A stretch of DNA of 64,000 nt from CBDCPI01 sp965220245 (GCA_965220245.1 CBDCPI010000002.1:1-64000), one strand, 5' to 3'; numbered from the stretch's first letter, positions 44,202-53,699 are shown. Numbers and translations: made by a program. The notes: generated from the sequence alone by a model not told the origin.

Positions 44202-46149
44202 ATGGTAAATCCAATTGGTCCCGACATCGCTTATCGGCTGCACTCCGTTGGCGATCCAAGCCTTTCTCCCGACGGCGCCCGCTTGGCTTACTCCCACTCG
44301 TGGTTCGACCAAGAACAAAGGGGAAGCCGCTCCAGGATTATGATGCGCCAACTGGCATCCGGCCAGACCGTGGAGTTCACCCAAGGCCAGAGGGACTCTG
44401 CGCCCAGAATTGCCCCCACCGGCGGCGCTTTGGGGTTTTTGAGGCGCGATGAGCAGGGCCAAAACCAGGTTTGGGTGATGGAGGAGGGAGGTGGTGAGGC
44501 CCGGCGCCTGACCAACCTGCCCCAGGGAGTGCGTGACTTTGCTTGGTCGCCGGACGCCCGGCAAATGGTGGTCTGCGCCGACGTGAGTCCGGCGCCGGAA
44601 GGGGATGCGGAGCATCCGGAGGAGCCCCAAGTCCGCGTGGTGCGGCGGGTCCGTTACCGGTACGACACCATCGGTTGGCGGGGCGATGCCCACTTCCACC
44701 TTTTTGTGGTGGGTTTAGACGGAGGCCCGCCGCGGCAGTTGACCGATGGAGACTGGGACGACTTGGCCCCGGTGTGGAGCCCCGATGGAACCCGGATCGC
44801 TTTTATTTCGGGACGCCGGCCTGACCGGGACCAGCGGGCCCTGGCCGAGGCTTATGTGGTGCCTGCCGCGGGCGGCGAGCCGGGAGAAATGGTCGGACCT
44901 ACTGTATGACGTGGGAGCTTTGGGCTGGTCCCCTGATGGGCAACGCTTGGTGGCGGTGGGTTCCGACATGCCCGAGGGCATGTCGCTGTGGCAAGCCTGG
45001 GTTTACGTTCTGGAGCCGGGAGAACTGCCCCGGCAATTGACCGACGACTCGATTCGTCCCTATTTGTCCTTCCCGGTCTTCAGCAGACCAGCGGAGTTGT
45101 GCTGGACCGATGACGACCGCATTCTGTTCCTTGGCGATGCCAAAGGGGAAACTTACCTGCTGGAAGTATCCGCAACCGGCGGCGATGTCAGCTTTTCGGC
45201 CGGGGGAAGCGGGCAGAGCACCAGCTTAACGCTGGACAAGGCGGCCCGCTCGGCGGTGGTGCTTTCGGCGACTCCGGCTTCTCCCGGCGACCTGCGCCAT
45301 TTGGACCTAACGTCCTCTTCCAGCGAGCAGGTGACCGAGGTCAACCGGGATTACCTAAGCGAAAGCCCTCCCGGTCCGATGGAAAAGTTTTTGGTGCAAC
45401 GGGAAGACTGGGAGGTGGAATGCCGCTTGTGGCTGCCCCCTGATTTCGACCCCACTCGGGTGTATCCGATGGTCTTGGACGTGCACGGAGGGCCCAACGG
45501 GGCCTTTTACGATGCGTTCAATCCGGTGCAGCAGGTGTTGGCTACCTCGGGCTACTTGGTGCTGGCCGTCAACCCGCGGGGATCGTCGACCTACGGCAAA
45601 GAGTTCATGATGGCCGTCTTGGGAGACTGGGGAGGCGAGGACTACTCGGACTTGATGGCGGCGGTTGACGAGGTGGCGGCCCGGCCCTACGTGGATGAGA
45701 GCCGCCTGGGAGTGCACGGCTACAGCTACGGCGGGTTTATGACCAGTTGGATTGTGGGCCATACGGACCGGTTCAAGGCCTCGGTTGTGGGGGCCCCCTG
45801 CATTGACCTTTACAGCATGTACGGCACGTCCGACATTGGGTTAGCTTTGGCGAGAGTCAGTGGGGCGGCACCGTGATGGACGCTTCCGCAGAGTACCTGA
45901 AGCGGTCGCCCCTTACCTACGCTGCTGCGGTGAACACTCCCGTCCTGCTGTTGCACGGCGAGGCTGACCTGCGCTGCCCCATCAGCCAGAGCGAGGAATA
46001 CTTCCTAGTGTTTAAAGCGACTGGGCAAGGAAGTGGAGTTCGTCCGGTTCCCCGACTGCTCCCACCTTTTCCCTAGGACCGGCCACCCCAAGATGCGGGA
46101 GGAGTACATGGCCCGCACCCTGGCGTGGTTCAAGAAGTATCTGGGGTGA
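44202..46149 (+). pseudogene. S9 family prolyl oligopeptidase-like serine peptidase, three frameshifts
   Basis: About 646 residues if joined. Segment 1 (44202 to about 44880): propeller repeats such as PSLSPDGARLAYS and LAPVWSPDGTRIAFIS. Segment 2 (about 44880-45850): LGWSPDGQRLVAVG, the hydrolase domain and nucleophile GYSYGGFM. Segment 3 (about 45850-46020): FGESQWGGTVMD, the aspartate in LLHGEADLRCP. Segment 4 (about 46018-46149): LGKEVEFVRFPDCSHLF with the histidine. The reading frame alternates between two phases. GAGGAGG sits before ATG 44202. The complete triad is present, so either decay is very recent or the assembly has small errors. Confidence 0.88.
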
Positions 46150-47511
46150 GGAGTAGGTCAATCTCCATCCGGTATGGTTGAAGACGCGGCCGGTGGCGCC
46201 TTGGCCCAGCCATTCCCCCAAGGGACATCGGGGCAGGTTGCGGGAACGGCGCACCTCGTTGATGGTCAAGACCCCCCGGTCCAGCATTTGCATCTCCCGG
46301 GATACCCGGCTGTTCTCGTCCTCGCGCAGGGTCTCGATGTCGCTGGTGTCGAACTGGGCCACCAAGTCGGAGTAGCCCAATTTGGGCAGCAGCATCCGGT
46401 TGAGCTGCTCTTCCAGAAAGCGTAGTTCGGGCAGGACGGTGTTCCTCCAAAACATCCGCTCGGCGGCGTTCACGTTGGAGAAGGTCGCCCGTTCCAGGTC
46501 GGAGAGCAAAGGCTTGGGCACCCCGTAGGTGCGGCTCACTTCCTCAAGGCTCCAGCGGAGGCCTTGGATAAACTCCATGTCCCGGTGGCTAAAACCCAGG
46601 GTCTTGATGTCGCGGACAAAACTGGCGATGGCCGGCCGGTGAGAATTGTCCGCGCCGCGGAAACGGGTTTCCCAGCGATGATAGAAGTCCTCGACTTCAT
46701 GGTCGGTCAGGCTTTCGTTGGTCAGGAGGACAAAGTCGGGTTGCGCCGAGTTCCGGAAGAAATTCCGGTTGAACCTCAGCCCGTCCCGGCTCATGTCCAC
46801 GGCGAGGCGGACCGGTGCTACCGGCGACAACCCGGCGTACTGCTCCATGGGATTGAAGTAGCGAAGCCACACCATTTCATCGCTGGTGTAGGCCACCGGC
46901 CCGTTCCGCCCCTGGTAGACGAATCCCCGAATGTACTGTTGGCTGTCGGGCAGAACGGTAACCCGGTCCGGGCGGAGCGGCCAGATTTCCCAGTTGCCGT
47001 CTGTATCCTTCTCCAAAGCCCAAAAGGCGGCGCCCCAAAGGTTCAGGTAAATTTCGGTGGCCCGCCACAAGTCACCCCGGGTGTACCAAGGGTTGACCCG
47101 GTCCAACAACCGCTGGGCCGGGTGCCTGGCCCCCACCGGGTGTAGCGTTCCATTGGAGTCTTGACGGTGGACCACCAGCGGGGGACGGCTGAGGGCTTCC
47201 GAGCGCAGCCTAACGGCGGCGTAGACTGAGACCGAGGACGCATAATAGCCGCCGTACTCAGTCCTAGCCCATCCGTGGCCGGGGCTGGCCAAGGTCTGAA
47301 ACCAGTCGATGTCGGCTGCTGCCGACCGGTTGGCCCGCTGTTGGATACCCTGGGCCGGAAGCTCGGCCGATGGTCTTAACCACCGGCTCAAGGTCTGGTT
47401 GAGCCCGAGCCCCGGCAGTCCGGACCCCAGTGTCATTCGGCCTCTGAGAAACTCGAGCCAGCGCTTTAGCGGGGCCCGGTCACGCCTTGGAAGTGGCGGC
47501 ATACTTACCAT
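46012..47511 (-). CDS. Phage portal protein (HK97-like), 3' end displaced
   Basis: Portal proteins form the DNA channel at the capsid vertex. Seen: VYAAVRLRSEALSRPPLVVHR, GDLWRATEIYLNLWGAAFWALE, ISPV-like AGLSPVAPVRLAVDM, RNSAQPDFVL, and VPKPLLSDLERATFSNVNAAERMFWRNTVLPEL, all typical of HK97-family portals. GGGAG lies 5 nt before ATG 47511. The last ~45 codons (46012 to about 46149) are antisense to the conserved end of the S9 peptidase, so the original portal end was lost at a junction near 46150. Confidence 0.87.
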   Translation of the reverse strand: MVSMPPLPRRDRAPLKRWLEFLRGRMTLGSGLPGLGLNQTLSRWLRPSAELPAQGIQQRANRSAAADIDWFQTLASPGHGWARTEYGGYYASSVSVYAAVRLRSEALSRPPLVVHRQDSNGTLHPVGARHPAQRLLDRVNPWYTRGDLWRATEIYLNLWGAAFWALEKDTDGNWEIWPLRPDRVTVLPDSQQYIRGFVYQGRNGPVAYTSDEMVWLRYFNPMEQYAGLSPVAPVRLAVDMSRDGLRFNRNFFRNSAQPDFVLLTNESLTDHEVEDFYHRWETRFRGADNSHRPAIASFVRDIKTLGFSHRDMEFIQGLRWSLEEVSRTYGVPKPLLSDLERATFSNVNAAERMFWRNTVLPELRFLEEQLNRMLLPKLGYSDLVAQFDTSDIETLREDENSRVSREMQMLDRGVLTINEVRRSRNLPRCPLGEWLGQGATGRVFNHTGWRLTYSSPQILLEPRQGAGHVLLPHLGVAGPREKVGAVGEPDELHFLAQSL

Positions 47512-47610
47512 GTTCGCTCCCTTTCGGTCTTGGCAGGTGGGTGTTCTTGGCTGGCGATTGGCCCGGAGCGCCCGTTACCCCAGCCCAAAAATCATCAGAT
47601 GGGGGCACTA

Positions 47611-48993
47611 TCAAGTCCATAGCTTCGTCCGGCCCGGCGCTTCCAAGAAGGCCAGCATCAGCGCATCGGCTTTATCGGGTGAAGGCAACCCCCTTTGGCG
47701 CATGGACTCTTTGCTTTCGATCTGAATCCGTCCCTGGCTGTCGTAACTGTACCGCAAGGCTGCCAACTCGCCGGTCAGTTGATTGTCGTGGAGGATGCTG
47801 ATCCTTGCCGTGGAGAACAACTCCCGCAGCCGCCAGTAGCCTTCGGCGCGAAGGTTGGCAAATAGCCCGTCTTGGCTGGCGCGGCGGGCCACGTTGATGC
47901 CCCGTACCCGATAGCCCTGCTCCTTTAAGCGGTCCACCACTCCGGCGCCGATCCCGATTTCATCGACGCAAATACGGGCTTGGGGCGAGTCTTTTATGGC
48001 CGCGATTACCCAACCCGCAAGCTGCATAGTGTCCAACTGCCGGAACACTCGAATCTCCTCCACCGTATTGCCGCGGCGGCGCAGGATGATGCTCCGATCG
48101 GAGCCGAAGCGGGCCACGTCGACCGCCAGCACCTCCTCCTCAGGGAGAGCGGCGGACTCGGCGGCGGCTATTAGTTCCGGTTTAGCCGTTCCTGAAGCAG
48201 CCGTGGGTCCACTCCGAGCCGCCGCATCGATGTCGGAGAGGCGGATAAGGGTGTCCTCGGCTTGGTCCGGGAATTCCCCCAAGACCCGGGCCCGGTAGAT
48301 AGGGTTTTCCTCTCCCCAAGTCTCTTGTCTCTCCCGCACCCAGCTTGCCGAGGTGAGCCCTGGCACCACGACTTTGCCCGCTTGAACGTTGGGGCTGTCC
48401 AGCGCCGATATGGTGATGGTGTGGTAAAGGCGCCGCTCTTGATGAAAAGCCCGGTGAAAGGCTCCCGAAACGGTGGTGGGGTTGCCGATGAGCAGCAACC
48501 GGGGTTCGGACGAGGTCATCACCGCGTCGATAGCTTCATAGATCTCATCGCTTACCCCCTCGGCTTCATCGACTACGATGAACATGTTGGGGCTGTGAAA
48601 TCCTTGGAACTCATCGGCGGAATCGGCCGATAGGCCCATGGCGTAGCGGTCCTCGGCCAACTCCCAACGGGTATCCAGCATCTTGCCACCCAACACTTCT
48701 CGCGCCGGCCGGTAGAGGCGGCGGATTTGCCGCCACAGAATGTGGCGGACTTGGCGAAAGGTCGGCGCGGTGCTGAGGACGATAGCCGGGTCGTGGCAGT
48801 ACAGGAACCAAAGCACCGCGGCGGCAGCGGAAAACCCTTTCCCCAAGCCGTTGCCCGACTTGACCGCGACGCGCTGGTGGTCTGGTAGCGCGGCAAGGAC
48901 CTCCTCTTGCTTACTCCACAAAGTGGCTATCTGGAGTACGTCCTTGGCGAAGGCTACCGGGTGCAGGTAGCCGGTCTGACCAGATTCGGGCAT
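47611..48993 (-). CDS. Phage terminase large subunit
   Basis: 460 residues: packaging ATPase with Walker A KSGNGLGKGFS (residue about 45) and Walker B FIVVDEAEG (about 139), a coupling motif LLLIGNPTT, and a C-terminal RNase H-like nuclease with VLAVDVARFGSDRS (about 290) and CVDEIGIGAGVVDRL. It drives DNA into proheads. It lies 6 bp after the zinc-ribbon gene and before the portal gene, the usual packaging order. No small terminase is recognised upstream. Confidence 0.9.
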   Translation of the reverse strand: MPESGQTGYLHPVAFAKDVLQIATLWSKQEEVLAALPDHQRVAVKSGNGLGKGFSAAAAVLWFLYCHDPAIVLSTAPTFRQVRHILWRQIRRLYRPAREVLGGKMLDTRWELAEDRYAMGLSADSADEFQGFHSPNMFIVVDEAEGVSDEIYEAIDAVMTSSEPRLLLIGNPTTVSGAFHRAFHQERRLYHTITISALDSPNVQAGKVVVPGLTSASWVRERQETWGEENPIYRARVLGEFPDQAEDTLIRLSDIDAAARSGPTAASGTAKPELIAAAESAALPEEEVLAVDVARFGSDRSIILRRRGNTVEEIRVFRQLDTMQLAGWVIAAIKDSPQARICVDEIGIGAGVVDRLKEQGYRVRGINVARRASQDGLFANLRAEGYWRLRELFSTARISILHDNQLTGELAALRYSYDSQGRIQIESKESMRQRGLPSPDKADALMLAFLEAPGRTKLWT

Positions 48994-48999
48994 TCGGTC

Positions 49000-49224
49000 T
49001 TACCGCCGCCCCTGGTAGCTGGGCCCACCCGAAAGGTTGTAGCAGTCCTCGACGGTCCCGCCCGAGGAGTCCGGCCCCAAGGGGCTAAGTCCCTCAAGAG
49101 CGGAATCCTCCGGACCCGGACTGAAGAGAAACCCGCATTCCCGGCAGCGGAACACGTCATGATCGTTGGGCAATTTCTTGTCCAGCTTAAGCAACCGATT
49201 TGAAAGACAGCGTCGGCAACGCAT
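49000..49224 (-). CDS. Small zinc-ribbon protein upstream of terminase
   Basis: 74 residues with CRRC (residues about 3-6) and CREC (about 27-30), a zinc ribbon, followed by an acidic proline-rich tail. GGGAGG lies about 9 nt before ATG 49224, and the stop is 6 bp before terminase, so it belongs to the phage operon. It may be a DNA-binding accessory in packaging, taking the place of a small terminase (inference). Confidence 0.65.
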   Translation of the reverse strand: MRCRRCLSNRLLKLDKKLPNDHDVFRCRECGFLFSPGPEDSALEGLSPLGPDSSGGTVEDCYNLSGGPSYQGRR

Positions 49225-49285
49225 AACTTGTTTCCTCCCTCGATGGACTTGATCGGCCTAACCGGGTCCACCGCGGTATCAATAA

Positions 49286-49337
49286 AAACTCAGTAGGGAC
49301 GACCCAACATAACGCCGGGTCCGTCCCTACTGAGTTT
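49286..49337. terminator. Long perfect hairpin
   Basis: AAACTCAGTAGGGACG (49286-49301) is repeated in perfect inverse at 49322-49337, with a 20-nt loop that can pair further (ACCC with GGGT). A-runs and T-runs border both ends, so it could stop transcription in either direction. It lies just upstream of the phage operon and could equally be a phage-related recombination or packaging site. Confidence 0.55.
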
Positions 49338-49410
49338 CAAGCTAGTCTTCGGTAATCGGGGCTGTCAAGCAGAGGTCCGTCAGATAACGAGGAAGCCGGA
49401 CGGGAGTCTG

Positions 49411-49539
49411 ATGCCCAAACCTAGTGAAAAAAACTGCCCCCGCCCGGAACGTTTCCATTCCGGTTGGGGGCGATGCAAAGGGAATTTAGACCTGTCGCTA
49501 GGACTGAAGGCCGCGCTTAAAGAGGTTCCCGCCGGATAG
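49411..49539 (+). CDS. Very short possible protein
   Basis: A 42-residue frame, MPKPSEKNCPRPERFHSGWG, then KGNLDLSLGLKAALKEVPAG. GGGAG is 4 nt before the ATG. I recognise no family and the codon signal is too short to judge. The rest of the gap from 49225 to 49573 holds the hairpin above and otherwise nothing that I can support. Confidence 0.3.
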   Translation: MPKPSEKNCPRPERFHSGWGRCKGNLDLSLGLKAALKEVPAG

Positions 49540-49572
49540 CTTGGTGAGCCCTGGTTGAGAGAGGCGCTGGAG

Positions 49573-49758
49573 CTAATCAGGCCGGTGCTTTTCGATAAAG
49601 GGCACTACCCTGGTGTCGATGTTACCCAATGGCACGCCAGCATCGGACCGGGCAACCCCCAAGTGGGCAGCCCGTTGGATGTCCTCCCAATCGGGTTCCA
49701 ACTGGTATTCGTCAAGGAGTTCGTCGAACATGGCGTCTAGTGATTGTTTATCAAACAT
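49573..49758 (-). CDS. Small acidic hypothetical protein
   Basis: 61 residues, MFDKQSLDAMFDELLDEYQLEPDWEDIQRAAHLG then NIDTRVVPFIEKHRPD. It is acidic and likely helical, with no recognised domain. AAAGAAACG precedes the ATG as a weak ribosome site. The position beside phage genes could mean a phage accessory protein. Low certainty that it is expressed. Confidence 0.4.
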   Translation of the reverse strand: MFDKQSLDAMFDELLDEYQLEPDWEDIQRAAHLGVARSDAGVPLGNIDTRVVPFIEKHRPD

Positions 49759-49938
49759 CGTTTCTTTTACCGCATCCTTTTACTTTCAAATTGGTTAAGC
49801 CGACGAGTTGCCCAAACCGGCGCCAACTCAGGGAGGTATATAAGGCCAAGCCCCACCGAAAGTAAATCTTCGGCCAGTCCGGCGACTCAGTATAAAAGTT
49901 TACTCTTATGGGCAATCGTGGGCAAGGGGGGAAAGGCA

Positions 49939-50181
49939 TCAGTCTTCCGGTCCCGGTACGGCGCCCCGGGAGCCAGCCTGTCGCCGCTGCTGCACCAAGT
50001 ACACTCCCATGATGGAAAGGGGTATCAGCACAATCACCAAGGCGAGCAGAACCACTATGGTCCATGGACCCAGGTTGAAAACGTGGTCCAAGAAACCCTT
50101 GATCCAGTCCAGTAGGTCGGGGTCCGCCGGCTCGCTGTGGTGGGCGGCAATCGACCAAAGGACCGTCTCTGGGTCACGCAT
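49939..50181 (-). CDS. Small single-pass membrane protein coupled to an MFS transporter
   Basis: 80 residues: a soluble N terminus, one strong membrane helix (TIVVLLALVIVLIPLSIMGVYLV) and a charged tail QQRRQAGSR. Its ATG overlaps the stop of the MFS gene by one base (TAATG), so it is translated by coupling. It may be a small accessory subunit of the transporter. I do not recognise a family. Confidence 0.65.
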   Translation of the reverse strand: MRDPETVLWSIAAHHSEPADPDLLDWIKGFLDHVFNLGPWTIVVLLALVIVLIPLSIMGVYLVQQRRQAGSRGAVPGPED

Positions 50182-51605
50182 TAGTCTCCAGCGGGTGCGG
50201 CGGCGGGCTGGACCTGATAGCGTACCGAATACCGGCGCTCATCAATGGTAAACGCCGATAGGGCCGCCGGGAACAGGAGAGCGCCCACAGCCAACAGCGG
50301 AATGGTGTAGGAGCCGGTAACGGACTGGAGGACACCGGCCAAGAGCACGCCGCAAAAGGCTCCAACTTGGTGGAACACAAAGGAAACCCCGGTGATAGTC
50401 CCCAAGGCCCTTAGGCCATAGACATCGGCCGTAAGGGACACGCTCAGAGGATTGGTGGCGATCCAAGAGATGCCAGCGATGACCGCAAAGAGCCAGATTC
50501 CGGTGTCGCCGGAAAGAATTGGAATGTTTAACAGGGGCGGCACCAGCAGGATCATGTAAGCCGAGCCTCTGAGGAAGTACACCAGCGTCAGCATGTTTTT
50601 GCGGCTAAAGCGGTCGGAGAGGGCTCCAGCCCCAATGCTGCCCACCGCGTTCAACCCGCCCATGATGGCAAACATGGCTCCGGCCATGTTTGGGGAGATG
50701 CCGCGGTCTTCTTGGGCGAAGGCCACGAAGTGAAAGCTAAGCACAAAAGTCGTAGCGCCGCACACGAATAGAGAAGAGGACACTTGCCATATCGGCGCCG
50801 AATGAAAAGACTCGCGCCACTGGCCGGTATCCAAGGGCGGCGTCAACCGGCCAGGGGCCGCGCCCTGGCCGGGCTCATCCGGCGGCTCCGTGTCGCCATC
50901 GGGCAGCAGGCCGCGTTTTAACGGGCTGTCGTGGAGAAAGACCATCGCCAAGGGTATCGCCAAGAATACGATCAAGCCCAAGGCGACCCAGGTGAATCGC
51001 CAGTTGGTGACTTGAATCATGTAGATGCCGAAGGGGACTAAAATCAGGGAACCCAGAGAGACCCCGGCTGAGTTGAGACCGATGACCGTCGCCCGTTTTC
51101 GCCGGAACCATCGGGCCAGCAAAGCGGAGGTGTTGTTCAGCGAGGCGCCACTGGCCGCCATGGAGATGACGATCCCGAACATGAATACTAGGAACAGGTA
51201 GTGGAACGTCAGGCTCATGAGGACAGTGCCGAGGGCGACTACGAAGAGGTTGGATATGATGACTTTGGTGCCCTGACGGTCGAACCACTGGCCGTAGAAG
51301 GGCTGGGCTAATCCGTTGACCAAGAATCCAAGGCCGCCGGCGAGGGATATTGACCACCGGTCCCAGCCGAATTGTTCGCTCATGGGAAGGACAAAAATTC
51401 CCACGACGTTCCGGGCGCCGACGGTGGCGAAGGCGATGAACAAGCAGGCGGCGACTACATACCAGCCGAAGTAAAGCCCGCCCGCATTCGCGTTGCCCGG
51501 GTCGCCGTGCAGCAGCGCCCTCAGCCGGTTCTTGACCGAGGGGACGCTGGCGAGGGTAATGAGGAGAACGCCGCCAGCAAGAATCAGCAGAGCGGTAGAT
51601 GCCAT
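50181..51605 (-). CDS. MFS transporter (oxalate/formate or monocarboxylate-like)
   Basis: 474 residues, about 12 membrane helices after an extra N-terminal helix. Marks: YFGWYVVAACLFIAFATVGARN, QFGWDRWSISLAGGLGFLVNGLAQPFYGQWFDRQGTKVI (motif A), GASLNNTSALLARWFRRKRATVIGLNSAGVSLG, and HQVGAFCGVLLAGVL. The FGWxR start and ARWFxxKR loop are typical of the OFA/MCT branch carrying organic anions. Start ATG 51605 follows a GGGGG stretch. The following small membrane gene is coupled. Confidence 0.88.
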   Translation of the reverse strand: MASTALLILAGGVLLITLASVPSVKNRLRALLHGDPGNANAGGLYFGWYVVAACLFIAFATVGARNVVGIFVLPMSEQFGWDRWSISLAGGLGFLVNGLAQPFYGQWFDRQGTKVIISNLFVVALGTVLMSLTFHYLFLVFMFGIVISMAASGASLNNTSALLARWFRRKRATVIGLNSAGVSLGSLILVPFGIYMIQVTNWRFTWVALGLIVFLAIPLAMVFLHDSPLKRGLLPDGDTEPPDEPGQGAAPGRLTPPLDTGQWRESFHSAPIWQVSSSLFVCGATTFVLSFHFVAFAQEDRGISPNMAGAMFAIMGGLNAVGSIGAGALSDRFSRKNMLTLVYFLRGSAYMILLVPPLLNIPILSGDTGIWLFAVIAGISWIATNPLSVSLTADVYGLRALGTITGVSFVFHQVGAFCGVLLAGVLQSVTGSYTIPLLAVGALLFPAALSAFTIDERRYSVRYQVQPAAAPAGD

Positions 51606-51814
51606 CAGGCCCCCATCTTAACATCCAACCCGCGATACGCAAAGCCCATCACCAAGCGTAACAGGGCCTTTCGATTGTTCGTCTGAACTGGGATTTCGCT
51701 GCTTCCGAGATTACAGAATTGGGAAATCATCCGAATCCCTTAATCCGATGAATCCTGGTCCAGATCCGCCAGAGGCGGACGCCAAAGAACCGAAAGGTCC
51801 TGGGTCGAAGGACA

Positions 51815-52010
51815 CAGGGCATGTGCAAAGTCCCAGGTCGGACCAAGACGGTCTGCGAGGGCCGGTTTCAGTAGACCGCACCGTCGTCCCGGCGAAAGCC
51901 GGGACCCAGGAATGCTAAGGCAACTGCACCGTTTTCCAGTAAGAAATCCTGGATTCCGGCCTCCGCCGGAAAGACGGCGTGTGGTTTTACGGACTTTGCA
52001 CAAGCCCTGG
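51815..52010. mobile_element. MITE-like element, family 3 (9-bp target duplication)
   Basis: 196 bp between CAGGGCATGTGCAAAGTCC (51815) and GGACTTTGCACAAGCCCTG (to 52009). CGAAGGACA is repeated on both sides (51806-51814 and 52011-52019). The inside has palindromes of the CCCGGCGAAAGCCGGG type. It occupies much of the 495-bp gap between 51605 and 52101; nothing else there looks coding. Confidence 0.82.
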
Positions 52011-52100
52011 CGAAGGACAGGCGGCGCAGCGTTTCTTTCCGGGGACTGTTACAATAAAAGGACCAATCCAAAAGGGCTAATCCGCAGCTAGAGAAAAGCC

Positions 52101-52781
52101 ATGACCACCATCAGCAGCCAGGAAGACTTCCTTCGCGCCCTTTCCGAAAACCCCCAGTGGAAAGCGGCGGTACGCGCCCAGATACTCGGCGAGGAGCTCT
52201 TGCAACTGCCATCCCGGTTCGACGCTTTCGTCGAGCAGATGACCGCCTTTGTCGCTAAGCAGGAACAGTTCAACGCTGAAATGACGTCGTTCGTCGCCGA
52301 GCAAAAGCGGTTCAACGACCGCATCGACCGCCGTCTGACCACCCTGAGCAACGACGTGGCGCAGGCCAAGGGCGGCCACGCCCGTGCCTTTGCCATCCAG
52401 GACGCCCCCGGCATCGCCATGGACATCGGCCTCCGGTACGTCCGCACCCTGACCCGGCTGGAACTAACTGAAATGGCCCAGAACGCCGCAGGGGGCGACA
52501 TTCCTACCAGAGAACTCAGGAGCTTCCGCCTAGCCGACCTGGTAATCGAAGCTAAGGACGCAAACGAGACCTGCCTGATTGCCGTAGAAGCGTCTTTCAC
52601 CGCAAGCCAGCGGGACGCCAGCCGGGCCCGGAGAAACGCCGTGCTCCTGACCAGGTTCACCCAAAAACCGGCCCATGCCGTCATCGCCAGCGTCAGAAAC
52701 GACCACGATGCGCAGGCCGAGTTAGCCGCAGGCAACGTCCACTGGCACGAGCTCGAAGAACGGGGCATGGAGGCGGAGTAA
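52101..52781 (+). CDS. Coiled-coil protein with PD-(D/E)xK nuclease-like domain
   Basis: 226 residues. Residues about 30-90 form a coiled coil (QMTAFVAKQEQFNAEMTSFVAEQKRFNDRID); residues about 130-220 form a nuclease-like domain: FRLADLVIEAKD, CLIAVEAS and PAHAVIASVRND. The D...E-x-S arrangement resembles the PD-(D/E)xK fold of DUF3782-like proteins, with serine in place of lysine. Such proteins are common and uncharacterised in Chloroflexota and cyanobacteria, like Uma2. Confidence 0.7.
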   Translation: MTTISSQEDFLRALSENPQWKAAVRAQILGEELLQLPSRFDAFVEQMTAFVAKQEQFNAEMTSFVAEQKRFNDRIDRRLTTLSNDVAQAKGGHARAFAIQDAPGIAMDIGLRYVRTLTRLELTEMAQNAAGGDIPTRELRSFRLADLVIEAKDANETCLIAVEASFTASQRDASRARRNAVLLTRFTQKPAHAVIASVRNDHDAQAELAAGNVHWHELEERGMEAE

Positions 52782-52795
52782 TCCCGGAACAGGCC

Positions 52796-53650
52796 CTAAA
52801 CCGCTAGGGCGACTCCCAGCCACGCCTGAAAGTCCGCAGCCAATTGCTGGTCTCCCAGGGGAGGTGCTGCGCCCCGGCTCAACGCCGACTCTAAACGCAG
52901 CCGCCCGTAGGCCAACAATCCGGTAGCCTCGCCGTCCCACCGCAGGGTGACGTCCGGATCGCCGCTGGCGTCCTCCAGGTTGCAGCCGTCCCTGGTGGCC
53001 AGGATGTCAAAACGCGGCGAGCTTGCCCCCGCCAAATCAAGGCGGTAGCGTGCCGAGTCGCGTCCGACGGGAGGCCGGTATTCGCTTAGCCCCCGGCCCG
53101 CCAGCCACTGCGGCACCTGTTCCAGCACCACCGGCAGGCTGGCTTCGGACAATCCGGCGGAGGTCTCCAACCTGGACTGAATGTCCCAACCGTGGACCGA
53201 CAACTCGCGGACCCGGATGGACACGAAGTCCCGGGCGGGACGGGCCGCCGACGGGGAGAAACACGGTTGGTCCAGTTCTTCCGGAGTCAATCGGGAGACC
53301 AGTTCTTGCAGTTGGCTATTTCTCTCAAAGAAGGCCGACACCAGTCCGTCCCCAAACTCCTGACGGGCCTCTATGGCTTTCTGGGCGATGAAGTCGGCAA
53401 ACCCCGCCGGGGGCAAGGAGCCTGGGGCCGGCCAATCTAGGACCGGCGACTGGTTCCCCTTTATCCCGTTGGAGATTGTGGCCATAAAGTAGTCCGCTGC
53501 CCAAGTCAGGTGACCCACCACGTCGGCCACGGTCCAAAGATCGCAGGCACTGGGACGCTCCCAAGCGGTGTTGGGCAAGTCGCTCAGGTATTGCTGGAGT
53601 TGGTCCGCCTCGGATCTGACCAGGGTAATCCGGTCTTGCACACTAACCAC
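52796..53650 (-). CDS. Maleylpyruvate isomerase/DinB-like family protein
   Basis: About 284 residues: VQDRITLVRSEADQLQQYLSDL, then WTVADVVGHLTWAADYF (metal-binding histidine of the DinB/MDMPI four-helix bundle), VRELSVHGWDIQ (second histidine region), and a C-terminal SCP2-like domain (LLAYGRLRLESALSRG). Related enzymes depend on mycothiol or other thiols; the cofactor is unknown here. AAGGAG five bases before GTG 53650 fixes the start. Confidence 0.85.
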   Translation of the reverse strand: MVSVQDRITLVRSEADQLQQYLSDLPNTAWERPSACDLWTVADVVGHLTWAADYFMATISNGIKGNQSPVLDWPAPGSLPPAGFADFIAQKAIEARQEFGDGLVSAFFERNSQLQELVSRLTPEELDQPCFSPSAARPARDFVSIRVRELSVHGWDIQSRLETSAGLSEASLPVVLEQVPQWLAGRGLSEYRPPVGRDSARYRLDLAGASSPRFDILATRDGCNLEDASGDPDVTLRWDGEATGLLAYGRLRLESALSRGAAPPLGDQQLAADFQAWLGVALAV

Positions 53651-53699
53651 GTTTTCTCCTTGTTTCCAGAGCTTGTCGAAGGGATGAGATGGTTCAGGG

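Noticed and set aside
44907..44909. TGA ending the first S9 peptidase segment as selenocysteine
   Set aside because: The homologous continuation is in another frame, so it is a frameshift; the stop is incidental.
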